From: Amycolatopsis suaedae
Lineage (GTDB): Bacteria > Actinomycetota > Actinomycetes > Mycobacteriales > Pseudonocardiaceae
Direction: 5' to 3'
DNA length: 64,000 nucleotides
Assembly: GCF_004214935.1 (NCBI RefSeq)
Contig: NZ_SFCC01000019.1
Span: 92,521-156,520 of the forward strand
Notes under the pieces: generated by a model
Database searches by the model: none
Seen by the model: the letters and a program-made list of their open reading frames with translations, nothing else
What the model was told of the DNA's origin: nothing
Program-made: the position numbers and the translations under genes
Shown here: positions 32,981 to 41,262 of the stretch, piece by piece
How positions within the stretch are numbered: the stretch's first letter is position 1
Layout: each line of letters starts with the position of its first letter

Positions 32981-33571
32981 TCAGGACCGTTCGTCGATGA
33001 CGTTGTCCGCGAGCCCGTAGGCCACCGCGCCCGCCGCGTCGAACACCCGGTCCCGGTCGGTGTCGTGGCGCAGGTCCGCGATCTGCTGACCGGTGTGCTT
33101 CGACAGGATCTCCTCAAGCTGGGTCCGGACCCGCAGCACCTCGTCGGCCTGCAGGATGAGGTCCGGGATCGTGCCCCGGCCCTGTGCCGCGGGCTGGTGT
33201 AGCACCACCCGGGTGTGCGGCAGCACCGCACGACGTCCCTCCGCGCCCGCGGCGAGCAGCACCGCGCCGGCCGCGACCGCCTGGCCAACGCACGTCGTCG
33301 CCACCGGCGCCTTGATGTAGCGCATGGTGTCGTACAGCGCGAGCATCGCCGACGGGTCGCCGCCCTCGGAGTTGATGTACATGTCGATCTGCTGGTCCGG
33401 GTCGTCGGCCTCCAGGTGCAGCAGCTGGGCGATCAGCGCGTTGGCCACGCCGGAGTCGATGGCCGTTCCGAGGTAGACGATCCGCGACGACAGCAGGTGC
33501 GAGTAGACGTCCATGATCCGCTCGCCGCCCGGGCCGCGCGTGATGACGTTGGGGATGGTGTAGGTGCTCAT
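32981..33571 (-). CDS. ClpP-family subunit lacking the catalytic serine
   Basis: 196 residues with the ClpP fold: NSEGGDPSAMLALYDTM oxyanion region, His125 in VVLHQP and Asp174 in TDRD are present. The active-site motif, normally GQAAS followed by M or A and G, reads GQAVAAG, so residue 100 is Ala (codon GCG at 33272-33274). A single T-to-G change from TCG would produce this. It overlaps the upstream active ClpP gene by 4 bp (ATGA), so the two are made together. It most likely forms a mixed tetradecamer with the active subunit, in the way cyanobacterial ClpR does, giving a structural or regulatory ring. Confidence 0.85.
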   Translation of the reverse strand: MSTYTIPNVITRGPGGERIMDVYSHLLSSRIVYLGTAIDSGVANALIAQLLHLEADDPDQQIDMYINSEGGDPSAMLALYDTMRYIKAPVATTCVGQAVAAGAVLLAAGAEGRRAVLPHTRVVLHQPAAQGRGTIPDLILQADEVLRVRTQLEEILSKHTGQQIADLRHDTDRDRVFDAAGAVAYGLADNVIDERS

Positions 33572-34188
33572 GCGCGGACCTCCGAACGGATCCCGATGTC
33601 GTGCCTGCGTACCGGGACAACCTGCTCAAGGCTGTCGACGACGTGGTCGATGAAGCCGTACTCCAGCGCCTGCCCGGCGGTGAACAGCCGGTCGTGCAGC
33701 GAGTCGGTGAAGATCCGCTCGACCGGCTGGCCGGTGTCCTCCGCGATCAGCCCGAGCACGGTGTCCCTGGTGTGCCGCAGGTCGTCGGCCTGCACCTCGA
33801 CCTCGACCGCCGACCCGCCGATCCCCGCGGACCCCTGGTGCATCAGGACCCGCGCGTGCGGGAGGGCGAACCGCTTGCCCGGCGTGCCTGCCGACAGCAG
33901 GAACTGCCCCGCGCTGTACGCCGTGCCCAGCGCGAGCGTGGCGACGTCGCACGGCACCAGCCGCATCACGTCGCGGATCGCCAGCATCGACGGCACCGAG
34001 CCGCCCGGCGAGTGAATCCACAACGCGATGTCCTTCTTGGGGTCCTCACTCGCCAGCGACAGCAGCTGGGTGGTGAGGACGAGCCCGTTGTCGTCGTCGA
34101 GGACACCGTCGAGCACCAGCACGCGCTGGCTGAAGAAGCGTTCGCGGAGCCGGTGGTCGAACATCGGCCGCTTCTCGTCGTTCGTCAT
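33568..34188 (-). CDS. clpP: ClpP-family serine protease subunit (active, PopR-controlled copy)
   Basis: 206 residues. The triad is complete: Ser92 in GTAYSAGQ, His117 in VLMHQG and Asp166 in LHDRLF; the oxyanion loop is SPGGSVPSM. The subunit is expected to assemble into heptameric rings and degrade proteins fed by a ClpC or ClpX ATPase encoded elsewhere. ATG 34186-34188 is used; CATCGT lies six bases before it, close to a leaderless -10. A PopR-type operator sits about 41 bases upstream. By context it corresponds to the Streptomyces clpP3/clpP4 pair, but which number it matches cannot be settled here. Confidence 0.9.
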   Translation of the reverse strand: MTNDEKRPMFDHRLRERFFSQRVLVLDGVLDDDNGLVLTTQLLSLASEDPKKDIALWIHSPGGSVPSMLAIRDVMRLVPCDVATLALGTAYSAGQFLLSAGTPGKRFALPHARVLMHQGSAGIGGSAVEVEVQADDLRHTRDTVLGLIAEDTGQPVERIFTDSLHDRLFTAGQALEYGFIDHVVDSLEQVVPVRRHDIGIRSEVRA

Positions 34189-34229
34189 GCCCCGACGATG
34201 CCGCCGCCGCGCCCGGGCTCGCCGCTTTC

Positions 34230-34244
34230 TCTGCCCTGGGCAGA
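34230..34244. promoter_or_regulatory. PopR-type operator upstream of the clpP pair
   Basis: TCTGCC, three bases, GGCAGA; extended by one base on the inside it is a perfect 15-bp palindrome. The Streptomyces PopR site, as I recall it, is TGTCTGCC-N3-GGCAGACA, so the inner six bases of both arms match exactly. It abuts the end of the upstream gene. Confidence 0.72.
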
Positions 34245-35333
34245 TCAGCTCACAGCGGCCCGGTCGCTCTCGCCGTCGGAGAGGAAGGCCGCCAGCCGCT
34301 GCCCTTCCTCGGTGACGGCCGTGCGGTCGGCGCGGGACAGCCGGCGCAACGGGGCGACGGTGACCGTGCCGCCGTCGACCGTCCACGTCGCGCTCACCCG
34401 GCCGTCGACCAGCACGACGCGCTCGCCCGCGACGGACAGGTTGCGGTGTTCGTCGTCGATGATCCGGGTGCGGTCGTGGTAGCCGAGGATGGCGTTGTCG
34501 AAGGCGGGCAGGAAGCGCACCGGCGCCGGTGTGTCCGGATCGGGCAGCGGCGCGCCGGGCAGGTCGACCAGCTGACGGCCGCGTTCGTCCCGGAAGGTCA
34601 CCAGCTCGTCGCGCATGGCCGACACGGCGGCGGGCAGTCCGGCGACCCCGGACCACCCGCGGATGTCGGCCACCGCGGCCGGGCCGTACGCGGCCAGGTA
34701 CCGGCGCACCATGGCCTGGCCCACCGGGTCGCCGCCGTCGGGTGCGGGCGGGTCGACCTCGCGGCCCAGCCAGTCGGCCACCGGCAGGTTGCTCACGGCG
34801 GCCTTGGTACGCCACACCCCGCGTGGCGGCAGCTGCACCATCGGGATCAGGGTGGAGACCAGGATCTCGCCGAGCGGCCGGTGCCCGGCGCCGGGCCAGC
34901 GCTCGACGAACGCCCGCCCGAGTTCGGCCATCGTGCGGGGCCGTCCGTCGGCCATCAGGGCCCGGCCAGCCGCGGCCAGCTCGTCGAGGTCGACGCCGTC
35001 GAGTTCGGCGCGGTAGGTCGCCAGCAGACGCTGCCGCAGCATGGCGTCGTGCCGGGACCGCCAGGCCAGGACGTCCTCGGCGGTGAGCAGGTGGACGGTG
35101 CGCCGCATGAGGTGGGTCCGCACCACGCGCCGTCCGGTCAGCAGGCTCGACAGCGTCGCCGGGTCGAACGCGCGCAGCCGTGACCAGAGTCCGGTGAACG
35201 GCTCCTGCGGTTCCTGCGCCTGCATGCCGCACAGGTGGGCGACGGCGTCGAACGGGGACATGTCGGCGCGGTCGAGCAGCAGCTGGCGGGCGAGCGTCGC
35301 GCGGTTGAGAGCCCTGGTGTCCAGAACGGTCAT
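34245..35333 (-). CDS. AlkZ/YcaQ-like winged-helix DNA glycosylase family protein (HTH_42)
   Basis: 362 residues. The N-terminal region has TRALNRATLARQLLLDR and then the GMQAQEP segment containing the QxQ motif used by AlkZ-type glycosylases. Later blocks VRTHLMRRTVHLLTAED and LPAFDNAILGYHDRTRII are family hallmarks. Characterised relatives excise bulky alkylated bases and unhook interstrand crosslinks. Start ATG 35331-35333 lacks a ribosome site and an upstream in-frame start would add MAVTISL. Whether this copy acts on DNA damage is not shown by sequence alone. Confidence 0.8.
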   Translation of the reverse strand: MTVLDTRALNRATLARQLLLDRADMSPFDAVAHLCGMQAQEPQEPFTGLWSRLRAFDPATLSSLLTGRRVVRTHLMRRTVHLLTAEDVLAWRSRHDAMLRQRLLATYRAELDGVDLDELAAAGRALMADGRPRTMAELGRAFVERWPGAGHRPLGEILVSTLIPMVQLPPRGVWRTKAAVSNLPVADWLGREVDPPAPDGGDPVGQAMVRRYLAAYGPAAVADIRGWSGVAGLPAAVSAMRDELVTFRDERGRQLVDLPGAPLPDPDTPAPVRFLPAFDNAILGYHDRTRIIDDEHRNLSVAGERVVLVDGRVSATWTVDGGTVTVAPLRRLSRADRTAVTEEGQRLAAFLSDGESDRAAVS

Positions 35334-35443
35334 GAGAGAAATGGTGACAGCAATAGCGGTCAGTTTGTGGCCGCTACGGCGCCGAAATTTACCGGGGCCA
35401 ACCCGAAGGGCTAGCGTTTCCGCCCTGGGCTGGGGAGGTCGAC

Positions 35444-35920
35444 ATGGGCGTGCGAGTGGCGCGTGACCACGACATCGAAGTTCTCGTCGCCTCGGTGTCG
35501 GCATTGTTCGCCGAGGACGGAGCCCGCCGGGATCGGCACCTGGACGTGTCATGGCCCGACCGGCACGGCCGGGACTATTACCGGGAACTGCTGGCGGACC
35601 CCGGCTGCTCGTGCTGGCTGGCAGTGGGCGACAGCGGGCAGGTCGTCGGGCACCTCGTCGGGCGGCTGGCGAAGCCGGATCCGCTACGGCCGGGCGCGGT
35701 GACCGCCGTGCTGGAGAGCATGCGGGTCGCACCGGCCTGCCGCGGGCAGCGGATGGGTGCCGCGCTGGTGGCCGAGTTCGACCGGTGGGCACGCCGGTCC
35801 GGAGCGACCGAGCTGACGGTCACCGCGTATGCCTCGAACGAGGCCGCGCTCGCGTTCTACCGCGGTCAGGGGTTCGCCGAGTTCGAGGTCCGGTTGCACC
35901 GGCCCGGGCTCAGCGGATGA
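35444..35920 (+). CDS. GNAT-family N-acetyltransferase
   Basis: 158 residues: acetyl-CoA motif SMRVAPACRGQRMGAALVAE and C-terminal motif NEAALAFYRGQGFAEFEV. Substrate unknown. ATG 35444 follows GGGGAGG by six bases. It ends inside the last 11 bases of the convergent transglutaminase-like gene, so no terminator separates them. Confidence 0.82.
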   Translation: MGVRVARDHDIEVLVASVSALFAEDGARRDRHLDVSWPDRHGRDYYRELLADPGCSCWLAVGDSGQVVGHLVGRLAKPDPLRPGAVTAVLESMRVAPACRGQRMGAALVAEFDRWARRSGATELTVTAYASNEAALAFYRGQGFAEFEVRLHRPGLSG

Positions 35921-36728
35921 GGCTCTCCGGCACCCGCAGGTCCTCGTGCTGGTACAGCGCCCGCACGGACACCGGATCGTCCTCGGCACACACGGTGGCC
36001 ACCTCGTCGAGCAGGACGTCGTAGTCCTCGCCGGTCTTGCCGGCGTAGGCGTCGGTCATGCGGCCCCACTCGTCCCACGGCAGCGGCTCGATCTTGTTCA
36101 ACGCGGCGAGGTCACGCAGGGCGTTGCCGCTGATCTCCGCCGGGCCCCAGTTCTCCGTGCCGACAACACCGAACCGCGACCCGTCGACCTCGCCACGCCG
36201 GTAGGCACTCCACGCCTCGCCGCCGGTGAGGAAATCCTCCGGGCGCAGGTCGTGCAGTCGGCCGGGCAGGTCCTTCCCGAGATGCTCCACGTCGACGCGG
36301 ACCCACCGGTCTCCGTCCAGGTACTCGGTGATCCAGTGGTCGACGGCCTTGCCCGGCTCGAAGTAGGTGGCGAAGCCGGCGCGGGGGCGCGCGGTGATGC
36401 CGTTACGGCGCAGCAACGCGCATCCCAGCGTCGCGAAGTGCCTGCAGGTTCCGACCACGCGCCGGTCCGGCTCGCGGGCCGTGGTCAACGGCGCCGGGTC
36501 CAGTGCGAGCAGCAGCCGCACCAGCTCGTCCACCCGCCGGATCTGGTTGCTGTCGAAGCGCGGGGCCGGCAGGCCCAGCGGCCGTGCGTCGGTGGGCTGG
36601 ATGAACAGGTAACGGACCGGCCGGCAGATGCCCACCGGATCGGCGGCCGCCGGTTCGAGCGCGACGGGATCCACGCCGTCGAGTCCGGTGAACGGTCCGG
36701 GCGAGGTGTAGTCGATGACCCCAGTCAC
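35910..36728 (-). CDS. Transglutaminase-like superfamily protein
   Basis: 272 residues. The papain-like triad is visible as Cys in GTCRHFATL, His in AVDHWITEYL and Asp in WVRVDVEHL. Such proteins act as cysteine proteases, amidases or peptide-modifying enzymes; there is no signal peptide, so it acts in the cytosol. TAGGAT is exactly six bases before the GTG start, so the message is probably leaderless. Confidence 0.78.
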   Translation of the reverse strand: MTGVIDYTSPGPFTGLDGVDPVALEPAAADPVGICRPVRYLFIQPTDARPLGLPAPRFDSNQIRRVDELVRLLLALDPAPLTTAREPDRRVVGTCRHFATLGCALLRRNGITARPRAGFATYFEPGKAVDHWITEYLDGDRWVRVDVEHLGKDLPGRLHDLRPEDFLTGGEAWSAYRRGEVDGSRFGVVGTENWGPAEISGNALRDLAALNKIEPLPWDEWGRMTDAYAGKTGEDYDVLLDEVATVCAEDDPVSVRALYQHEDLRVPESLIR

Positions 36729-36828
36729 GTCGCCATCCTACGTGAGCAGTGGCACAGGTTCAGGCTGTCACGAAATCACTCGTTTTCCTGTCCACTGGAA
36801 GGAGAACACCCGTCGAACGGAGATCGTG

Positions 36829-38562
36829 ATGACCCGTCCCACCGAGAACCAGATCGCCACGTCGGTGCTCGTGATCGGCACCGGCGGCGCGGGATTGCGT
36901 GCGGCCATCGAACTGGCCGAGCGTGGCGTCGACGTCCTGATGCTGGGCAAACGGTCCAAAGAGGACGCTCACACGACGCTGGCGGCCGGTGGGATCAACG
37001 CCGCGCTCGCCACGATGGACCCCGAGGACTCCTGGCAGCAGCACGCGGCGGACACGATCAAGGAGAGCTACCTGCTCGCCCACCCGGACACCGTGCGCAT
37101 CGTCACCGAGAACGCGGCACGGGGCATCGCGGATCTCGAGGGCTGGGGCATGCCGTTCGCCAGGGAGGCCGACGGCCGGATCTCCCAGCGCTTCTTCGGC
37201 GCGCACACCTACCGGCGGACGGCGTTCGCCGGGGACTACACCGGGCTGGAGATCCAGCGGACGCTGGTCAACCGCGCCAAACAGCTGGGCATCCCGGTGA
37301 TCGACACCTGTTACGTCACCCGCATCCTGGTGCGCGACAACGTGGTCTTCGGCGCGTACGGGTTCGATGTCGACACCGGCGAGCGGTACCTGATCCACGC
37401 CGACGTGGTGATCCTGGCCGCGGGCGGGCACACCAGGATCTGGCGGCGGACGTCGTCGCGGCGGGACGAGAACACCGGCGACTCGTTCCGGCTGGCGGTG
37501 CTCGCCGGCGGCCGCATCCGGGATCCGGAGCTGGTGCAGTTCCACCCGTCGGGGCTGATCGACCCGGAGAACGCGGCGGGCACGCTGGTGTCCGAGGCGG
37601 CCCGCGGCGAGGGCGGCATCCTGCGCAACGCGCTGGGCGAGCGGTTCATGGAGCGCTACGACCCGGTGCGCCGCGAGCTGTCCACCCGCGACCGGGTGGC
37701 GCTGGCCGCCTACACCGAGATCAAGGAGGGCCGCGGCACCCCGCGTGGCGGAGTCTGGCTGGACGTGTCCCACCTGCCCCGCGAGACGATCATGCGACGT
37801 CTCCCGCGGGTCTACCAGACCCTGCTGGAACTGCAGATGCGTGACATCACCCGCGAACCCGTCGAGATCGCGCCCACCGCGCACTACTCGATGGGTGGCG
37901 TGTGGACGCGCCCGGAGGACCACGGCACCGGCGTGGACGGCCTGTACGCCATCGGTGAGGCGGCCAGTGGCCTGCACGGCGCCAACCGGCTCGGCGGGAA
38001 CTCGCTGACCGAACTCCTGGTGTACGGCCGGATCGTCGGCGAGACCGCCGCCCGCTACAGCAGGGAGCTGACCGTCCAGCGGCGGTCGCCGGACGCGGTC
38101 GCCGAGGCGCGGGACGAGGTGGCCGGGCTGCTGGCGTCCGACGGGCCGGAGAACGTCCGCGCCCTGCAGCGTGCCGTGCGCGACACGATGACCGAGCACG
38201 CGGGCGTCGTCCGGGACGAAACCGGGCTGCACAAGGGACTCGTCGAACTGGACGACATCGAGCGCCGGCTGTCCGAGGTCGGGGTGCACCCGGACCGCGC
38301 CGGTTACCAGGACCTCGCCCATGCCTTCGACCTGAAGGCGTCGGTCCTCGCCGCGCGCGCCACGCTGGAGACGGCGCTGGAACGCAGGGAGACGCGCGGC
38401 TGCCACAACCGGTCCGACTTCCCCGGCCTCGATCCCGCCCTGCGGGTGAACCTGGTCTGGTCCGGACCTGGGCAGGTCGAACGGGAGCAGCTTCCGCCCG
38501 TACCGGAGGAGATCGAACGGCTGATGCGCGAGGTGTCGACCGAGGGCAAGCTGGTCGAGTGA
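36829..38562 (+). CDS. SdhA/FrdA-family flavoprotein subunit
   Basis: 577 residues. FAD motif VLVIGTGGAGLRAAIELAERG at about 13-33. His48 in DAHTTLAAGGINAAL corresponds to the covalent-FAD His of succinate dehydrogenase and fumarate reductase, which aspartate oxidase (NadB) lacks. Dicarboxylate-site blocks are HYSMGGVW and GANRLGGNSLTEL. RGEGGILRN is also conserved. No iron-sulfur subunit is adjacent, but a quinol-type cytochrome b gene follows 59 bases later. ATG 36829 is six bases after GGAG. It may be an extra fumarate reductase-like enzyme or an L-aspartate oxidase; I favour the former because of the His. Confidence 0.82.
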   Translation: MTRPTENQIATSVLVIGTGGAGLRAAIELAERGVDVLMLGKRSKEDAHTTLAAGGINAALATMDPEDSWQQHAADTIKESYLLAHPDTVRIVTENAARGIADLEGWGMPFAREADGRISQRFFGAHTYRRTAFAGDYTGLEIQRTLVNRAKQLGIPVIDTCYVTRILVRDNVVFGAYGFDVDTGERYLIHADVVILAAGGHTRIWRRTSSRRDENTGDSFRLAVLAGGRIRDPELVQFHPSGLIDPENAAGTLVSEAARGEGGILRNALGERFMERYDPVRRELSTRDRVALAAYTEIKEGRGTPRGGVWLDVSHLPRETIMRRLPRVYQTLLELQMRDITREPVEIAPTAHYSMGGVWTRPEDHGTGVDGLYAIGEAASGLHGANRLGGNSLTELLVYGRIVGETAARYSRELTVQRRSPDAVAEARDEVAGLLASDGPENVRALQRAVRDTMTEHAGVVRDETGLHKGLVELDDIERRLSEVGVHPDRAGYQDLAHAFDLKASVLAARATLETALERRETRGCHNRSDFPGLDPALRVNLVWSGPGQVEREQLPPVPEEIERLMREVSTEGKLVE

Positions 38563-38621
38563 GCCGGTCCTGACTCTGTCACATTTCGCGCGGTCGCCTA
38601 GTCCTATGGGCAGGAGGTGGT

Positions 38622-40187
38622 GTGCCGATGGTGACCCCCACGAGAGGACCGGCGGCGGCGCAGCGGGCCGCGGCAGGGGCGGCGCGCTGGGCCGACGACC
38701 GTTACCACCTGTCGAAGGGCCTCAAGCGCCAGTTCAACAAGGTGTTCCCGACGCACTGGTCGTTCCTGCTCGGCGAGATCGCGCTCTACTCGTTCCTGGT
38801 GGTGCTGCTGACCGGGGTGTACCTGACCCTGTTCTTCGACCCGTCCATGGAGGAGGTCGTCTACGACGGCAGCTTCCAGAACCTGCAGGGCGTCGAGATG
38901 ACCAGGGCGTTCGCCAGCACGCTGCACATCTCGTTCGAGGTTCGCGGTGGGCTGCTGGTGCGGCAGATGCACCACTGGGGTGCGTTGATCTTCATCGCCG
39001 GGATGTTCGTGCACATGTGCCGGGTGTTCTTCACCGGCGCGTTCCGCCGCCCGAGGGAAGCGACCTGGGTGCTCGGCGCGCTGCTGCTGATCCTCGGGAT
39101 GTTCGAGGGGCTGTTCGGCTACTCGCTGCCGGACGACCTGTTGTCCGGCACGGGAATCCGGGCGACGCTGTCGGGCATCATCCTGTCCGTGCCGGTGATC
39201 GGCACCTGGATCCACTGGGCGTTGTTCGGTTCGGAGTTCCCCGGAACGGAGATCATCCCCCGGCTGTACTCCCTGCACATCCTGATCATTCCGGCGATCA
39301 TGCTCGCGCTGGTCGGGGCGCACGTGGGGATCGTCTGGTACCAGAAGCACACCCAGTTCCCCGGTCCGCGGCGCAAGGAGACCAACGTCGTCGGGGTGCG
39401 GATCATGCCGAAGTTCGCGGTGAAGGCGCTGGCGTTCTTCGCCGTGGTCACCGGGGTGGTGACCCTGATGGCGGGGCTGTTCCAGATCAACCCGGTGTGG
39501 AACCTCGGTCCGTACAGTCCGGCCCAGGTGTCGGCCGGTTCGCAGCCGGACTGGTACCTCGCGTGGGCCGACGGCATCCTGCGCATCTGGCCTGCGTGGG
39601 AGCTGTACCTGGGCGACTACACCGTTCCGCCGGTGTTCTTCGCCGGGGCGATCGGTCTGGCGCTGTTGTTCACGTTGCTGATCGTCTATCCGTGGATCGA
39701 ACGGAAGCTGTCCGGCGACACCGCGCACCACAACCTGGTGCAACGGCCGAGGGACACGCCGGTGCGGACCTCGATCGGCGTGATGGCGCTGACGTTGTTC
39801 GGGGTGCTGGAGGCGTCGGGATTCAACGACATCATCGCGCTGACGTTCGACATCTCGCTGAACGTCACGGTGTGGGCCGGGCGGATCGCGGTGCTGATCC
39901 TGCCGCCGCTGGCGTACTTCCTCACCTACCGGATCTGCCTCGGCCTGCAACGGGCCGACCGCGAGGTGCTGGAACACGGCGTGGAGACCGGGATCATCAC
40001 CCGCACGCCGTCCGGTGGTTACCTGGAGATCCACCAGCCGCTGAACGGTACGGCGCTGGAGTACCAGGGCGCGCCGGTGCCGAAGAAGATGAACAAGCTG
40101 GGTGCCGCGGGCACGGCCGTGCCGGGCAGCCTCTGGACGCCCGACCCGCCGGAGGAGGTGGAGGCGCTGCGGCGGTCGTCGCGCTGA
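38622..40187 (+). CDS. Cytochrome bc1-type cytochrome b (QcrB homologue), orphan copy
   Basis: 521 residues, about eight or nine helices. Heme-ligating His pairs are seen in TLHISFEVRGG/HHWGALIFIAGMFVHM and later LYSLHILIIPAIML/GAHVGIVW; the quinol-site motif appears as DWYLAW in place of PEWY. In the main actinobacterial supercomplex qcrB lies after qcrC and qcrA; here neither is present, so this is a second, stand-alone copy. GTG 38622 and ATG 38628 both follow AGGAGG; the true start is one of these. It may pass electrons with the upstream SdhA-like flavoprotein (inference from order only). Confidence 0.85.
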   Translation: MPMVTPTRGPAAAQRAAAGAARWADDRYHLSKGLKRQFNKVFPTHWSFLLGEIALYSFLVVLLTGVYLTLFFDPSMEEVVYDGSFQNLQGVEMTRAFASTLHISFEVRGGLLVRQMHHWGALIFIAGMFVHMCRVFFTGAFRRPREATWVLGALLLILGMFEGLFGYSLPDDLLSGTGIRATLSGIILSVPVIGTWIHWALFGSEFPGTEIIPRLYSLHILIIPAIMLALVGAHVGIVWYQKHTQFPGPRRKETNVVGVRIMPKFAVKALAFFAVVTGVVTLMAGLFQINPVWNLGPYSPAQVSAGSQPDWYLAWADGILRIWPAWELYLGDYTVPPVFFAGAIGLALLFTLLIVYPWIERKLSGDTAHHNLVQRPRDTPVRTSIGVMALTLFGVLEASGFNDIIALTFDISLNVTVWAGRIAVLILPPLAYFLTYRICLGLQRADREVLEHGVETGIITRTPSGGYLEIHQPLNGTALEYQGAPVPKKMNKLGAAGTAVPGSLWTPDPPEEVEALRRSSR

Positions 40188-40345
40188 GCACGAGCGTGGT
40201 CGGCTGCCGGGTTGTCTCGAACGTGGCGATCCCGGCTACGGAGCGTGCGATTTCGCCCGAAATCCCACACCTGCGACGCGCGCGCCGATCCCCGCCTCAG
40301 CAGTCACACGAGTCCCGTCGGTCCCACGCGCCACTTCCGTAAGGT

Positions 40346-40392
40346 AGCAAGGGAGGTTTACTACCCTAAGACGAGAGCAAACCTCCCTTGCT
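40346..40392. terminator. Bidirectional hairpin between convergent genes
   Basis: AGCAAGGGAGGTTT (40346-40359) pairs perfectly with AAACCTCCCTTGCT (40379-40392) across a 19-nt loop. A competing small hairpin GGTAG/CTACC (40343-40347 with 40361-40365) overlaps it. It fills the middle of the 255-bp gap after the cytochrome b gene; the rest of that gap shows nothing else. Confidence 0.65.
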
Positions 40393-40442
40393 CGCGGGTT
40401 CACCCGGGCGGTGGCGAGGGGTGCCCGGGGGAGTGGCGGAGG

Positions 40443-41231
40443 TTACGGTCCGTCGCGGAGGGGTTTGCGGGAGAGCAGGTGGAACACGCGGCTCAGGCGG
40501 CGGTAGGGGTCCCGTCTGCTGGCCTCCAGCTCTACCTCCGCCACCCGTTCGGCTTCGGCCAGGTCCAGCTGGGTGCCGCCGAACTCGTGCCAGTCGGCGA
40601 ACAGCCACACCCCGTACCAGCGCAGCGGTTCGACGCCGTGGCCGCGCACGAGGTCGCTGATCTCCTCCACCGTGTCGGCCCGGCCCCGCACGCCCAGCAC
40701 GCCGATCCCGGTGCGGGTGTCGAACGCCGCCAGGGCGTCGTCCCAGCGGCGTTCCATGGCGGGCTGGACCGCCATCGCGTGCGCGTTGCCGGTCATGATC
40801 GAGACGATGCCGCCGTCGGCGGCACACTGACACAGCTGGCCGATCATCGGCTCCGGCGCCTCCAGGTAGCCGAGCACGCCGTGACACAGCACGGCGTCGA
40901 ACCGCCTGCCCTCGACGGCCGCCACGGCGTTCTCACCGTCCGCCCGCAGCAGGGTCACCCGCTGCCGGGCCGGGTCGTCCAGCAGCCGCTGCCGCGCCTT
41001 GTCCAGCATCGCGGGCGACGGATCGAGCAGCGTCACCTCGTAGCCTGCCCGTGCCAGCGGGAACGACTGGTGGCCGGCGCCGCCGCCGACGTCCAGGACG
41101 GTCGCGGGTGGCGGCGGCAGGTGTTCCAGCAGGTGCTGGTGCATCACGTAGGTGCGCACGTAGCCCTTGACCGTGGCGTAGGCCTCGTCGACGAAGAGGT
41201 CGGCCAGACCGGCCCAGGCGTCATCGCTCAC
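40443..41231 (-). CDS. Class I SAM-dependent methyltransferase (CmoM/SmtA-like)
   Basis: 262 residues. SAM-binding motif I is VLDVGGGAGHQSFPLARAG, the acidic motif TLLDPS follows, and post-motif LCHGVLGYL. Overall pattern and the tail (LSRVFHLLSRK) resemble CmoM, the tRNA 5-carboxymethoxyuridine methyltransferase, but small-molecule methyltransferases look alike. TACCGT is exactly six bases before the GTG start (leaderless pattern), back to back with the sensor kinase promoter. Confidence 0.78.
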   Translation of the reverse strand: MSDDAWAGLADLFVDEAYATVKGYVRTYVMHQHLLEHLPPPPATVLDVGGGAGHQSFPLARAGYEVTLLDPSPAMLDKARQRLLDDPARQRVTLLRADGENAVAAVEGRRFDAVLCHGVLGYLEAPEPMIGQLCQCAADGGIVSIMTGNAHAMAVQPAMERRWDDALAAFDTRTGIGVLGVRGRADTVEEISDLVRGHGVEPLRWYGVWLFADWHEFGGTQLDLAEAERVAEVELEASRRDPYRRLSRVFHLLSRKPLRDGP

Positions 41232-41262
41232 CCACCCACGGTAGCCCCATTAAACTGCCGCC

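Noticed and set aside
32981..33571. Treating the serine-less ClpP gene as a pseudogene
   Set aside because: The frame is intact over full length, other active-site and oxyanion residues are kept, and it is translationally coupled to the active subunit, so a non-catalytic subunit is more likely.
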